Notes: a model not told the origin generated them from the letters alone. DNA of 64,000 nt from Microglena sp. YARC (GCA_022414725.1 CM039463.1:81231420-81295419); one strand, 5' to 3'. Shown: positions 27,412-39,400, counted from the stretch's first letter. Translations and numbers: made by a program.

Positions 27412-28848
27412 ATCCTGATTTCAAATTTGTCTATGATGGAGCACAGCTTTCTACAAAGTTATCTTTTATCTACCTGGGATCCCTCTTTGTGGATGGTGAC
27501 TCAAGCAATCGTGCAAAAGCTGTTTTTTCTAGGATGCTCACTAAGGCCCAAAAGGCACACCACATGCTCCGTAGGCGATGCCATACTATGGAGATATACA
27601 ATATCGATATTCTCACCCACCTGTTTGATTCTCTTGTACAACCTATCCTGGATTTTGGCTGTGAGGTGTGGGCTCCTTCTATTCTGAACAACACACTTAT
27701 CTCAAATGACCATGCTTGTTTGAAATGGCATAGAGGTATACTTCAACAAATGTTGGGTGTTTGCCAATCTACTACATCTAATATTATCATGGAAGAGCTG
27801 GGTAGAACCCCGTTGTGTTTTGCTTGGCTTAAACAAGCTTTGCGCTTCTGGAACAAGACATATATAAAGAACCTGAGGATCTCATTAGAATGGCTCTTGA
27901 GGAATATTTTGATTCCAACACTGGCTGGGTTCATGACTTACGTTGTGCTCTTCACAAGCTAGGATCCAGTAAAAACCTCAAAATTTTGGAGGCTGTCGAT
28001 GTCGAAGGTATTATGTCTGAAGTTTTTGAGTCATGGAGGTTTAAGTACCCAAGTGACACCAATGCAGTCAGAGACATCCCTGATGAGAGAAGGGTTGGCT
28101 TTAAACGCCTCCGATACCAGAAATAGTTCGCAGCCAACAGCAATGATGAGAATGTCTTGATTCCCTTTACATGTGCCTTACATAAGCAGGATCAGATTCG
28201 TTCTATAGCACAGTTTATAATGGGTTCCCATTGGCTGAACACAGAAAGAATGAGGGTGGTGGATAGAGCACACATCCCTCGTTCAATGAGACACTGTCAA
28301 ATGTATGGGTTCCAAAAACGTGATGATGGAATGCATATGTTTGAGTGCCCTTTTTATAATGATATTCGCCTCCACTACCAGAAGCTGTTTACAGATATTT
28401 ATAGGCATGTCCATGAGGATATCGACTTAACCGTATGGAATGTGGAATTCTGCGATTCCACGTTTAGAACCTTTGTGAATGGAAATGGCACTAAGACTTT
28501 TTGGAGCAACCTAGCCGACTATCTTTCTACTTGTAGAAGAGCAAGACAGGAATCCCTGGACTGCTTATTGGCACCGTAATTTATTATCCTTTTTTCTTCT
28601 TGTGACTTATCATTTGTTAGCTTCTTACCTCCGCCACTGTAAGTGGTTGAGATCTGGGTCCTGCTCTAGGGGGTTTAATACCTATGCCACCAAAACGGTG
28701 GTTGGGAGTTTGGTTTGTTTGTCCTCGACACACCCCTGATGTAATGGGTTTTTTGCTTTGTGGGTGCTTTTTTCTTTTTGTTTAAAGCACAAAGTCTCAT
28801 ACACCCTCGCGGTGTCGAGTAGACTTTAACATGTAATGTATTGTAACC
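27412..28848 (+). mobile_element. 5'-truncated LINE, copy 2
   Basis: Plus-strand copy of the LINE at 2441-4337, beginning after the reverse transcriptase palm (ATCCTGATTTCAAATTTGTC). It runs through the thumb region, the C-terminal CxxC...HxxxxC knuckle (28290-28355), stop at 28579, the shared 3' UTR and a short TGTAATGTATTGTAA tail. Frameshifts near 27860 and an in-frame TAG near 28123 break it. At the 5' junction the segment CTTACATTCTGGCTCA is present twice (about 27358 and 27398). Confidence 0.93.
27489..28579 (+). pseudogene. LINE ORF C-terminal half, broken
   Basis: Three plus-frame pieces (27489-27860; 27890-28126; 28157-28579) correspond collinearly to the three minus-strand pieces of copy 1. 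The last piece matches copy 1 almost residue for residue (CPFYNDIRL.YQKLFTDIYR). The endonuclease and palm are absent. Confidence 0.88.
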
Positions 28849-28849
28849 A

Positions 28850-29235
28850 ATAAACTCATGTTACGTATCGTTCACACTTCAAAATTAAATTAACACTTAT
28901 TTTTTGATATACATTCTAAAAAATTCTACAGGTCACAACATTGTAGGGGCTGTGGTGGAGATGCGAGTATTTATGGGCCAGTGGGTTGGAATCTCCCGCC
29001 ATCCTACGGATGCCTACTACTGTTGTAATTGCTCATAACTTTAGCATAAGGAGACCTGTTGTAAGCGGTGGCTGCACCATATAACATTTTTGAATCTATG
29101 AATGAGTTACATGTACATAGCAGAAGGCGGCATCTAAGTAACGCTTATCATATCGCACTGGAGGCAGTACATGCTATGCTATGACGGACGAGGCATATCA
29201 TGACAAGACCCATCATTTGAAGTGACAAGTTCTAT
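28850..29235. other. No recognisable feature
   Basis: AT-rich to mixed DNA with no coding frame of interest and no repeat shared within the window. Confidence 0.5.
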
Positions 29236-29460
29236 GCAGCGTCGCAAGCGACGCTAAAAAATGGCGGAGAGTGTTCGAGACGGAGCGTCAGGTGGCAACG
29301 ACTGGAGTTAGTTACGAGACTGTTGGCTGACGTGTCAGGCTTAGTCTCGGTCAGACGGTCGGTCGGTCGGTCGGTCGGTTTGTTGGTTGGGCGGGCGGTC
29401 GGACAAATGGGTAACCTGGTGGGTCCCGCCTCCTTGAAGAGGGGGCTCAGCCAAAAACCC
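29236..29460 (+). repeat. Dispersed repeat family A, copy 3 (near full length)
   Basis: Head GCGTCGCAAGCGACGC is a perfect 7-2-7 inverted repeat. Then come TGGCGGAGAGTGTTCGAGAC, GTTACGAGACTGTTGGCTGA, a GGTC microsatellite, GGACAAATGGGTAACC and a CCGCCTCCTTGAAGAGGGGG end. No open frame is conserved between copies. Class not determined. Confidence 0.85.
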
Positions 29461-29599
29461 TTTCATTCCAAAAAACCTTTCATTCCAAATACAATAATTG
29501 TTTTTCACGGGCTGCACTCATTATTGAATGAACACAGCTAACTAGGGCACTGGACCAGTGAACATATTTTTCGAAGTCCCGAGCAAAATAGATAAAACA

Positions 29600-29775
29600 A
29601 ATCAATATGACGCATTATTACGAGGTGTGAGGTGTCAGAATGGTGAAGGTCAGTGACACAAGTGCTATATCGGTATCTATATCTACGTGCTGATATAGCA
29701 TCCGTGTCACTGTCGTCCACCATTATGTCGTTCACCAAGGAGGACAGCCGGTTTGCTTGCACTGGGGCCAACCTC
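29600..29775 (+). repeat. Family C copy split by a small palindromic insert
   Basis: The family C sequence is interrupted after GAGGTGTGAGG (about 29630) and resumes at AGCCGGTTTGCTTGCACTGG (about 29745). The roughly 115-bp insert has inverted ends AGTGACACAAGTGCTATATC / GATATAGCATCCGTGTCACT. Confidence 0.65.
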
Positions 29776-30041
29776 AAAGAGCAAACTAGATAGCTGTCTT
29801 GAAACTCTCTATCCATGTTGTTCAAGGGGACTTCAAAAACTGCAGGTTCGTTTCATGCGCTAAAATTACGTTGGCAAATTAATGGAACCTCCTAAATCTG
29901 TGATTCAGACGTGAAATACATTCTACTACACATTCTCCACACGCAGTGGCAGCTACCTGAGTTGAACACTTTGCCGTGCAAAGTCTTCAAAGGCCCTGGG
30001 TGCATGCAGTTGCTGCATACACCATAGGATACCTCTGAAAC

Positions 30042-30049
30042 TGAGGAAG
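30042..30049. repeat. 8-bp target-site duplication, left
   Basis: TGAGGAAG, repeated at 30245-30252. Confidence 0.9.
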
Positions 30050-30244
30050 CAGGGTACTTCCATTGACCAAATTGGCCAGCGCTTTAGCGCACTTGAAAGG
30101 GGAAAAACTGCGCTTTGTAGTGCAAAAAGCGCAAAAATGGCTTGCTGTGCCCACAGGGGGTTGCAAAAATCTGCGCAAAACGCGCAGTGGGGCTCAAAAA
30201 GGCAGCGCACCAGCGCTCAAAAGCGCGCGCTTGGAAGTACCCTG
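30050..30244. mobile_element. hAT-type MITE, 195 bp
   Basis: Perfect 13-bp terminal inverted repeats CAGGGTACTTCCA / TGGAAGTACCCTG and a perfect 8-bp duplication, the hAT signature. The inside is rich in GCGCTTTT and AAAAGCGC motifs. There is no transposase, so it must be mobilised in trans. The left end of another member occurs at 63970. Confidence 0.92.
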
Positions 30245-30252
30245 TGAGGAAG
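30245..30252. repeat. 8-bp target-site duplication, right
   Basis: Second TGAGGAAG. Confidence 0.9.
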
Positions 30253-30683
30253 AACAATGAAACAGTGGAAACTGATGAAGAACTGAAACTGGGACTACTT
30301 TTGTTTTAGTTGTGAAAGGACTTCCGCCCAGGAGGTGGGTCTCCCGACACAAACCAGCGACACCGAAGATTCTACTGACCCTAAAATGATGAAGAACTCA
30401 CTGGAAAGCAAAGATGTAGCGGATCCTTTCACTATCACCAATATCTTCACCTTAGGGATCAGTCGCGGACACGTAGACAAACTCATCTCTAAGCTGCAAA
30501 TATAATATATTGCCTCTTGTACCAGCATTCTTGCCACAAGTCGCATGTAGTAGTCCCTTCCGCCTGGAGGGTGACTCTTACTATGTCTGCCATAGTGATT
30601 TCCCCCAGCTGTGGCATACTGGAGGGACCTCTTTACACCACGTCCCTCCATTTTTTTCTTTTTTTTCCCGGATCTTTGGAAGC

Positions 30684-30890
30684 AGGGTACTACATGACCA
30701 GGGTACGTCAGGGGGACCCCCAGCTCTGCTGCCTAAGATGCATCCTATTGTATAGCCTGCATCCTGCGATGCAATGGACCCTGGCTTCTGGTCAACAGAC
30801 CCCCCCCACGTTGCGTCCTGCGATGCAATGGAATCTTGGACGTTGCGTCTGCGACGGAGGATGCAGTATCCTAAACAACCCAGTACATGA
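30684..30890. mobile_element. Possible MITE family I
   Basis: Starts CAGGGTACGTCAGGGGGACC and ends ATCCTAAACAACCC. Inside are TGCGTCCTGCGATGCAATGG words. It resembles 43054-43223, which has CAGGGTT / AACCCTG ends. Boundaries are uncertain. Confidence 0.5.
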
Positions 30891-31067
30891 CACGCATTAT
30901 TGCACGTTAGCACGCAAGGTTTTGGAGCCCGACTGCCCAATTGAAGCAATTTTTAAAACACCTCTGGGCACGCACAGCGCACAATTTGTCGTTTTCAGTT
31001 GAGTCAAAAGTGCAACCCCAAAGGAGGCAGTTGCGCTTTTGAAGCAACCCCAAATAGCAGGGTGTCT

Positions 31068-31305
31068 GGGATTTTTATTTCCGCTATATATAGCGATCGC
31101 TAGTTTTGACCCCGTTTTAGCAAAAATATCGCTATAAAAAAAAGCAAAAAAAAGTTTTTTTTTCATTTATGCCCTCAATTGCCCTAAAAAGCTACAAAAA
31201 GCTATACAAAGCTACAGAAAGCACTAAAACGCTGTCCCTGGAGGAGGCCTAAAACCGTAAAGCTAGGAAAAAACCACTTTCAGATTTGAAAAAAAATCAC
31301 TGCAG
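31068..31305 (+). repeat. Dispersed repeat family E, copy 2, flanked by direct repeats
   Basis: Matches 14028-14230. It is bracketed by GCAGGGTGTCTG on both sides (about 31056 and 31301), compatible with a 12-bp target-site duplication, and has an A-rich 3' part GAAAAAAAATCACTG. Confidence 0.75.
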
Positions 31306-31329
31306 GGTGTCTGAGGCTCCCAGATGGTT

Positions 31330-31440
31330 GACCCTCACGCGTGTATGTTAGAACTTCAGGGGTGCTGGAACGCGTGTGTATGTTAGAACTTCAGGGGTGC
31401 TGGAATGCGCGTGTATGTAAGAACTTCAGGGGTGCTGGAC
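31330..31440. repeat. Short tandem repeat, three units
   Basis: TATGTTAGAACTTCAGGGGT and GCTGGA recur three times with CGCGTG linkers. Confidence 0.8.
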
Positions 31441-31926
31441 CGCGCGCATGATTCTTCATGAGGGTGTGACACAATACAGCAAAAAATGGCCGCGTGGATC
31501 GCCGAGTAACCCCCAACTAAGATTCCATGTACCAGCCAGGCAGCAAAACTAGAGGCCCATGAGGTGCTCGTTTTAGCTATAGTGGGTGAAGTTTGACAGG
31601 TGGAGATAGTTTTTCCGACACCTCCAGGGGGAAAAAAGACACTTCCCGGGACGGCACAACAGTTTTCCGGGACGCCCAAAACCTGCAGTTAGCGATGCAT
31701 ATATATGTAGGCCCGGCTTACAGCCGAGGGTCAGCCAAAGACCAAATATAGTACTCTGCTTTGAAGTACAAAAGTAGCACTGAGTCACTGACAATATTGT
31801 TTTCCCAATTCCCAGATCCCAGTTTTTTTGCCTGCACACAGCTTGGCATCAGTGTATTGGTTCTCATACCGGGTACCTGGAGGCACGATGCCCTGTAGCC
31901 CCCTACCCCTCACTTGGAGCTTTCCT
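31441..31926. other. Intergenic, no gene recognised
   Basis: Lies just 3' of the minus-strand ankyrin/membrane gene. Nothing identified. Confidence 0.5.
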
Positions 31927-34863
31927 TCATTGGGACTTCTCCAGTGCCAGATATTGCTTTCGGTAACGAATCTCTTGTACGACAGTGATGAGGAGACCCA
32001 AAACGTGACAGAGAAAAATCCAATGGAAATAGACTCCACTAGTTAGGATGCAATTCAACACCAGCATGATGAGGTTCTCTGCCATGGCCCACTGGAAGCG
32101 GATGGGCTCTGCCACTGTTCGAACGAGCCTCACATAGAGCATGAGGATCAAAAGGTTGGGATGACGACCACTCATATGCGCATGATATAATAGCTTTCTC
32201 ATGAGCGACCATGCCAAGAGAAGCTTCTCTGCGGCTAAGTACTCTCTCTTGTGCAGTGCCCAGATGGTAGGCATCATGACAAGACATGCCACGAGAATAG
32301 CATGCAAGGATACAAGACAAAAGCCACTCCTCAGGGCGAAACACACCTGGCCGAATGTATTCAACACGCAGATGATCATCACGGCCATGGACATCTTCTC
32401 CATCTTGTACAGGATGAATTTGTTCTGCTGCTCGGCATTAGGCCAGGGCTCCAGGCTGGAGCAGAGCCGTTTCATGAGGCGGTACCATGGGTGTGGAACA
32501 GCAAGGCCCAGGCGGTTGGTTGGTACGGCAGGGACCCTCTCAGCATGGGGAAGCTTGGGAGGCAGGCCATCACGAGGCTGACTGTGGGCAATGTGATCAC
32601 TGCCTGGATCTGTAGGGTCCACCTCTGCTGTCTCAGGTGCTAACGCCTTGACTGCTGGCAAGGTAGTTGCAACGTTAGATGGGGTGGGGTCCTGCAGTGA
32701 GCTGCACACTGTGGGCATGTCCCTCAAGGCATCCACCCTGTGTCCATGGTGATCCACCATACTGCCAGCGGCTTGAGAGATTTAGGCCATCCTCTTGCTG
32801 AATTGCTCGGGGGACCCAGCACGCCCTCCATTGTAGTACCAAGCTCGCAACAGCGCGGGACATCTCTTCTGCAACAAGAAGGTTGCCATCCCTCCCTTGT
32901 TGATAAGTACAGCAAGGTGCAAGGGCGTCATTCCAAATCGATCCTGTACCACCCAGAGGCTAGGAAGCTGGTAGGCCCGAGTCCAGCGTAGCACCTCATC
33001 CACCATGGCACAGCTACCACTCTTGATGGCCAGGTGCAACATGCTACTACCCCGAGGATTAATTTCTCCACCGAAGTAGTCATAGAACCTGCCAGTGTAA
33101 TCTGAACCATCCCTCTGTCTCCTCTGGTAGACGAAGGGGCGCAGTGCTGGAGAGTTGAGAAGTACACGAACAATATGCTTGGCTGCAGCCGTGCATCCAT
33201 TGCCGATCAGATGCAGCACAAGGTTGTTACCAGCAGTCCACATTCTATCGAGTTGATCTGATTGCACTGTCCCCCCTTCTTTTCTGCCACCTCCATGCTG
33301 ATGCTCAATGTACATGGTCTGCAACCACCATCCTGCAGCATACGCAATATGAGCACCATAGAGTTGTTTCTGCACATCAAATGTAAGTCCTTGGGCCTTG
33401 TCACTGTGGCTCAGGAGGCGCAAGGAGCACAGGTCAGAATCCATATCAGTCAAGTCATTGAGAAGCAGCACCACTGTTCTGTCACCGATAATGACGTGAT
33501 CTGTAAGGCTCTGTACGTTCACCGTCAGCAAGCAGCATGGGGAGCCACAAAGGGCATCTGCACAGAGCTCCACTTTTAGAGTGACGCAGCTCTGCTTGGC
33601 ACCAGGGCTGATGTTGGGTTCACCCTCATTGCTTGAACTGATAAGGACATTGCACTCCAAGACACAAGATCCGAGGCTTGCTTTGAAGGCAACATCCTGG
33701 GGGGGTTGGGAGCACTGGAGGGGGAAGGACATAGTGGTGAAGCCCTTCTCACTCTTGGTGACAGAGGCAGCCAATGGAAAGCCATCCAACCAGTTCACTC
33801 GACGGTTGGTGGGGACGTCCACCTTGCCTGACATACCCATGTCTGTGGGCAGTCCAAGCCAGGAAAGCCATGTGCTATTGTTGACTTTCTCGAGCATCTG
33901 CGAGCTTGAATCAGCAATACTTGGCAATTCAGCTTTCCCTGGGCAGGAAACTGCGACCCCAACCAGTAGGCTCCCACGTTGAAACGTGATTTCAGTCACA
34001 TTAAATCCCGGGAATTGGGCTTCAATCCCACTCCTCAGCTTGGCCTCGGCATCAGGGCTTAAGTCATTTGGGTCTCCATCTGGAATTCTGAGAAACACCT
34101 TGTGCTCCCTTGAAACCACAGACGGCTCGAAGGTACTACCAATGGCAAGTCGGCACAGCTCCATGAACTCCTCATCAGTCATCTCACCATACGCCCCGCA
34201 ATCGTCGCTAGCCTTGGCAGGAGCGGGGTGCAGCTTCATGAATGCTGCACGAGATCTCATGTCGTCCCACAGACGCAGAGCTATCACACAGAGTTGTACG
34301 AGTAGCATCCAGAAAGTACTGAGGCCAGCAGAGGATCGTGGCACAATAAATGGCACCAAGGCAATCTGGGCAATGACCGTCCAAAATGCAACCTTGAAGC
34401 GAAAATGGGTGGCGAAGTTAGCCCCAACGTTGAGTAGCGACCATATGGCATATACTGCACGACTGCTGAATATGGAATCAAAAAAATGGAATTCAACTGA
34501 GGAGAAGGCAGGCGACAGCCACATAACCTGTCCAGTGAGCCTGACTACAAAGGTTGCAATTGCCACGGGCTCCACCCATCGCCAACGCCCCAGGGCAAAA
34601 GCAATCAGTGAGAGGAGACAGGTTACTGGAGCGGCAGGCTGCAGAAATAGACAGGTGGCTGACAAGGTGCCCGCGAGAGACCTTTGGAGGATGTTAGGGA
34701 CTGCGCCTACAATGCAAACGATGCTGAAACCACACAGAAGAATCTTGCGCTGTTGGATTTGATGCTCAATGAACTGCTCTTCCACAGCTTTGTCGGAGAA
34801 ACCAACAAAGCTCTCCCAAGAGCGTTCAAGCAGACTGGACCTCCTCACGGTCGTCATTGTCAT
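31927..34863 (-). CDS. Ankyrin-repeat multi-pass membrane protein with one internal TAA
   Basis: A continuous minus-strand frame from ATG 34863 to 31927, 979 codons, interrupted only by TAA at 32782-32784. N-terminal third: several hydrophobic segments (KILLCGFSIVCIVGAV, PVTCLLSLIAFALG, FWMLLVQLCVIAL). Middle: a soluble region with CRLAIGSTFEP and ITFQRGSLLVGVAVSCPG. About residues 590-690: ankyrin-like repeats (GSSMLHLAIKSG; FGMTPLHLAVLINKGGMATF). After the stop, the same frame encodes about 280 residues with four or five further hydrophobic segments. Large ankyrin-plus-membrane proteins of unknown role are common in algae; function cannot be named. The stop may be a null allele, an assembly error or a readthrough site. 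No intron explains it clearly. Confidence 0.8.
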
Positions 34864-34899
34864 GTGTAGCTTGCGGTGAAGGGCAGTCAAGCTAAAGGG

Positions 34900-35130
34900 T
34901 TGATGGCACCAGCCTCCTTGGGTGCCTCGTGTGCAGCGGAGACTACTTCAGTCCTGTTGACATAGCATGCACACAGTGGAGGGTTGGGGTGAGTCAGGGA
35001 CGCAGTTGCCAGAAAGAAAGTTGGTCATGTTGGTCTACAGTCCTGTGGTTGCTAGCAGCTACAGGGACAAGCCTGCGAGCTCTCCTGCAAAGCAGCTTGA
35101 CAGTCTTCCTGTCTGCAACTGTCAGTGTTG
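34900..35130. other. Upstream region of the membrane protein gene
   Basis: Would contain the minus-strand promoter. No TATA-like element at a convincing position was found. Confidence 0.35.
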
Positions 35131-35134
35131 AAGT

Positions 35135-35292
35135 ATGATGATAATGGTGGTGGTGGTGGTGGTGGTGGTGGTGATGCTGGGAGTGGTGGGGACGGGTGAT
35201 TGTGATAATGGGGACAATAATGGTGGTGGTGGTGGTGGTGGGGTGGGGTGGTGGTGGTGGTGGTGGTGGTGGTGGGGGGGGGGGGGGGGGGT
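35135..35292. repeat. GGT microsatellite ending in poly(G)
   Basis: (GGT)n blocks with interruptions and a run of about 17 G at 35275-35291. Confidence 0.92.
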
Positions 35293-35539
35293 GACATGCA
35301 TGTATTCTCTCCTAGACTTCTAGACTATGACCTGGAGATTGTTTTTTGGTGTTGAACATGCTGCTTGATCTAAAGTTGAACACCCTGGACACCTGTTTAA
35401 CAACCTGAACAGGTGCAGGCTGCCGTAGGACAACTCAACATGGGGGTACTCCGTGAACTTGATTAACAGCCCGTTTCAATTGTGCGATAATAAACGCACA
35501 ATTAAATTATCATCCCAGCTGAGATGTCGTTTTAATTAT

Positions 35540-35712
35540 ATTGTAGAATTAAGTTATCACTGTAGCACGAACTCAGGGCCCCCGTCGGTTAAACGATTGT
35601 TTGGGGTTCAGTTCATCAGTTCTTTTTCTTTTTAAGCCCTTCCTATCACGGCTTGGTAAGTCCCTTCAGCATATTGGGCCTACCCCTGGACTGTAACATA
35701 CATACATACATT
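35540..35712 (-). repeat. Dispersed repeat family B, copy 3 (minus)
   Basis: Inverted copy with TGTAGCACGAACTCAGGGCC, TGTTTGGGGTTCAGTTCATC and GGCCTACCCCTGGACTGTAA, followed by a CATA run. Confidence 0.82.
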
Positions 35713-35714
35713 CA

Positions 35715-36680
35715 ATAGATGCCGCGTGATGGTAGGGTAAGGTCCTGACATATCCCGGCGTTGTTTTACTATGGAAATATAACTGGACGTTATGACACGT
35801 CAAGGCAGGTTAGACTCGTTATGACTTCCTCTAGGAATCCTTGAGGTGTCCGACCCCTCGACCCTACCCCTGGATTTGAGTTATGACACGTTATGATATG
35901 TTGTGATGAATCACAATTTCCATTGGAATGCCCTTTCGGGAAAAGTGACGTCATCAGTTGACTGCATTTATTAGGGTGTTATTATGATTACCAGGAATTT
36001 CCAATTTGACGAGGACCTCAAGAGGGACCCCGGGAATCGTGGCGTCCGCCGCAAAGTGCCAGGTTGGCACAATGGACCCTCACAATAGACCCTCAATAAA
36101 AGAACAAAAAGACCCTCACAACAGACCCTCAATAATATACCCAATAGACCCCCACAATAAGCCCTGCATAGACCCCAGGCCACGCCAAACGCAGGACTCC
36201 TTCAAACTTCACAAATCCCCCCCTCCTCACACGTTGTTTTTGCCAGCTACTTCCCTGCTATTGCTAGTTATGAATTGCCTGCCGTCCCAGGTTTGGCTCT
36301 GTCTGCGTTCTCGAAGAATTCTAACTAAGTAATGCGCAGCGTACAGCTCAACTGATTTTCGCCCGCTCGCCGCTACTGATTTTCTTTTTCAGGCAGGGCC
36401 TGCCCTGAACCCTGCCCACTTCGCCGCTATTGATATTGAAATGGGCTGGAACGACAGGGCGACAGGAGGTATCAAGCGAACCGGCCTAACGGCAGGGGGT
36501 ACAAGCAGTTGCAAAACATCAGTACTACAGACATTACCACAGTACCACACATGTTATAAAAGAATCCGACAACGGTACATCGTAAATCCTAGGGGCTAGT
36601 AGAGTAGTAGGCGCAAGGAGAAAGCAGGAAAACGGCAGCAGAGGGTGTAAAAAAGAGCGAAACCAGGGCGAAACAAATCC
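35715..36680. other. Unassigned intergenic DNA
   Basis: Contains a small ACCCTCACAATAGACC repeat (36070-36160) and GTTATGACACGT words (35790-35900). No gene recognised. Confidence 0.5.
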
Positions 36681-36684
36681 TAGG

Positions 36685-36795
36685 CGCGTCGCAAGCGATA
36701 AGGCCCAGGGTTGGAATGTGACGGACAAACAAACAAACAAACAAACAATCGGACAAAGGGATGACTCTGGGGGCTCCGCCAAAAACAGGGCGAAA
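36685..36795 (+). repeat. Dispersed repeat family A, fragment
   Basis: GCGTCGCAAGCGATAAGG, then a CAAA microsatellite, GGACAAAGGGATGACTCTGG and GGCTCCGCCAAAAA. Confidence 0.65.
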
Positions 36796-36799
36796 TAAA

Positions 36800-37905
36800 C
36801 CAGGGCTATCTTTCCACGTCCTCGGGACCAAACCTGAAGCTAGCAAGATAGCGCATCTCAATGCTGACATGACAGGCAGTCCAACGCAGCTTACAGCTCA
36901 CAGCAGTGAGCTATACCCAAACCATTGGCTGAATAATGGAGCTTTCTGGAAGCTGGTACAAGTAGCCGAAATTCTAGCCGTATGTCAGCAGAGTGTGCAC
37001 CCACCCACCTTGGCTGATGTCTATTGCCTTCAGCTGTCTCGACCAGGCAACAAGTAGGGCTGAGACTCCCTGTGTAAGCATTGGAACATTGTGCTAGATA
37101 AGTCTTAGGTCGTTGGCGCAATTCGAAGATGCGCAGATGGCTGGACGTGATTGGAACGATGGTGCGCGAGGCACGCTGGGGGGGGGGGGGGGGGGGGGGG
37201 CATGATAGTAAAAACGCCTTTAAACTGCCATTCGCAGACACGTCGGGCGGAGTTGCGAAACAGATATCGTGAATTAGAGCAGGTCAACGTGAAGATAGCA
37301 CCAATTAATGCAACGTGAAGGTAGATTGTCTGTTTGTAGAAGTCGGAAAGCAGTTAATGGGAAGCACAGTAGGTACCTGTGTTGGCTTCCTAGCTTGATC
37401 TCCAACGGTTGCCGTCTTCAGACTTATCCGCAATCACTCGCGCAGTGCAAACAAGCCAGGCTGGAGGCGCATTCCAGGTCGTCCAAGGAGGACGATATTC
37501 GAGTTGGAGTAAGGAATACTGCGATCGGCTTGCGTTTGTGGTGCCGATTGTTATTGTTATTGTTTTTGCGGTGCATACAAGTAGACAAGAAACCAGGAGC
37601 GAAAACTCGCGAAAACTAAATAATCTTATGCCACGTCACTTACGCGTCCCTTAAGGTACAAGCCAACTATCTGAGAGGATCGCAGAGGACAAAAGAGCAC
37701 GCCAGCCACTGACCGCTAACCGCTGTCCTAGCCTACGCGCGCGCGCGTATACGCGTTCGAAGATAAGAGTACGTGGATAACGTAGATAACCAACCAAGTC
37801 AACAAGAGTCGCGCTCGTAATCGTTGATAAGATAAGATCTTTGTACACTCTATTCGTCGGGTAAAGTTTCGTCGGGTAAACTTGACAGCGCCCCGGGCCC
37901 CTCGC
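36800..37905. other. Unassigned stretch with poly(G) and CG-alternating run
   Basis: A degenerate family F-like piece near 36830-36980, a run of about 22 G at 37179-37200, and an alternating CGCGCGCGCG tract at about 37736. No gene recognised. Confidence 0.5.
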
Positions 37906-37912
37906 CCCTCCC

Positions 37913-37944
37913 CCTCCCCCGGGCCACGATTGGCCCGGGGGAGG
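37913..37944. repeat. Perfect GC-rich hairpin
   Basis: CCTCCCCCGGGCC, six-base spacer ACGATT, GGCCCGGGGGAGG: 13-bp perfect arms. There is no U-run, so it is not a terminator type. Confidence 0.85.
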
Positions 37945-38164
37945 TGTGACACGATTAGGGGGGCCTGCGATTTCGACCCGGACCCGGTATCATAAGAATT
38001 CTAAGGGCTGGGAAGGGAAACTCTGCTTCGAACCTGCTTTCCAAACCTGCAGCGCGGGAAGGAAGGTAGGTAACATACTCAGCAACAATCAATACCGAGA
38101 CCGTACAGCGCCAGAGCAGGTGGGCAGTTTTATAATAGTGAGTTTTAGGCAACAAAAATCACAA

Positions 38165-38283
38165 CCAGGTCCAGGAACCTCCAAAAAGCGAGAGAAAATA
38201 CACATAAAAGAGCTTACCGACAATTTCCAGGAACCTCCAAAAAGCGAGAGAAAATACACGTAAAAGAGCTTACCGACAATTTC
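38165..38283. repeat. 57-bp unit, two tandem copies
   Basis: CAGGAACCTCCAAAAAGCGA through AGAGCTTACCGACAATTT is present twice with one base change, ending exactly at the start of the family A copy. Confidence 0.88.
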
Positions 38284-38475
38284 TATGCAGCGTCGCATGA
38301 AGAGAGTGATCGCGACGGAGCAACATGTGGCAAAGGAAGCGAGTTAGTTATGAGACAGTTGGCTGACGTGTTAGGCTTCAGCGCGGTCAGACAGTCGGTC
38401 GGTTGGTCAGTCGAACGGAAAACTGGAAAGACATGGGGGCTCCCGCCCCCTTGAAGAGGGCGCTCGGCCAAAAGC
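38281..38475 (+). repeat. Dispersed repeat family A, copy 5
   Basis: Near full length, with diverged head GCAGCGTCGCATGAAG, then GTTATGAGACAGTTGGCTGA and GGGGGCTCCCGCCCCCTTGA. Confidence 0.82.
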
Positions 38476-38479
38476 AGAG

Positions 38480-39300
38480 CGAACTTCAAAAGCAGAGAGC
38501 GGACCTGTTGGCTATAGCCATGAGCATATATATACAATATATGCAGCCAATACACAGCCTTGATTGTAAGGCTATACACCGCAGTATTCAGAGGCCCTTG
38601 AGTGCCCACAGAAGGATGTCGACATGTCGTCACCGGCCAGGCCCGAAGGCAGCCATCCAGAAATCCACATCAATGGAGGATCAACCCAATTCAATTGAGG
38701 TCAATGCTCCAGCTAGATATTCGGTAATGGGCCCCACATCCCAGATATCAAGTACTGTTATGATACGCCTTATTGTTCGTACCATACTAACCCGGTTACG
38801 CGTAGGCCTGGCCAGGTTCTCTAACCTGGGCCGCTGGCCAGCTACTGGCGGATACCATCCGCCAGCTAGGTCCGTTATATTGTAGCTAAGACAGGCCCCT
38901 TGTGCCGCCATCTCTGATAGCTACTCATGCCGGCAAGTTCCGCTTGCTGCTATCTCATCATTGTAACTATACAGTGTCATTTTGTACTGTGCCTCTTCCG
39001 TCCCCATCGTCTACGAGAAGCAAGAGAAACTAAAAGTACAGCCATAAGGTCTGGTTGCCCGCTCAAAGACAACCAGCTAGATATCCAGAAGGGGCCAAAG
39101 GACATGGCCCGGCAGACGACATCCAAAAGGTGAAACACGGAGAAACTCGATATACCAAAGGCTGAGCACTGCCAAGAAAGAGCGCCAAATCCTTAGAAAC
39201 CAGAGGCAGCAAGCAAGAGGCCAGCAAGGAGGAAACGTAGAGCGAGGCATGAAGCCTATTCGACAGAAAGGGGAGGCGGACAAGGGATTGCTCGGAAGAG
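38480..39300. other. Unassigned intergenic DNA
   Basis: The TGTTATGATACG...AAGTACA stretch at 38756-39040 has LTR-like ends, but no partner or matching duplication is seen. No gene. Confidence 0.4.
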
Positions 39301-39305
39301 AAAGC

Positions 39306-39308
<3 letters not shown>

Positions 39309-39398
<90 letters not shown>
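39309..39398. repeat. 90-bp GA microsatellite
   Basis: Uninterrupted (GA)n. The following 86 bp (GGTTCGTTACATAAACTCAG to ATTTTATAACAC) is repeated at 39504-39590, preceded there by a short GA run. Confidence 0.93.

Positions 39399-39400
<2 letters not shown>

Noticed and set aside
38756..39040. Solo LTR (TGTTATGATACG ... AAGTACA)
   Set aside because: No second copy in the window and no matching 5-bp duplication at plausible ends.
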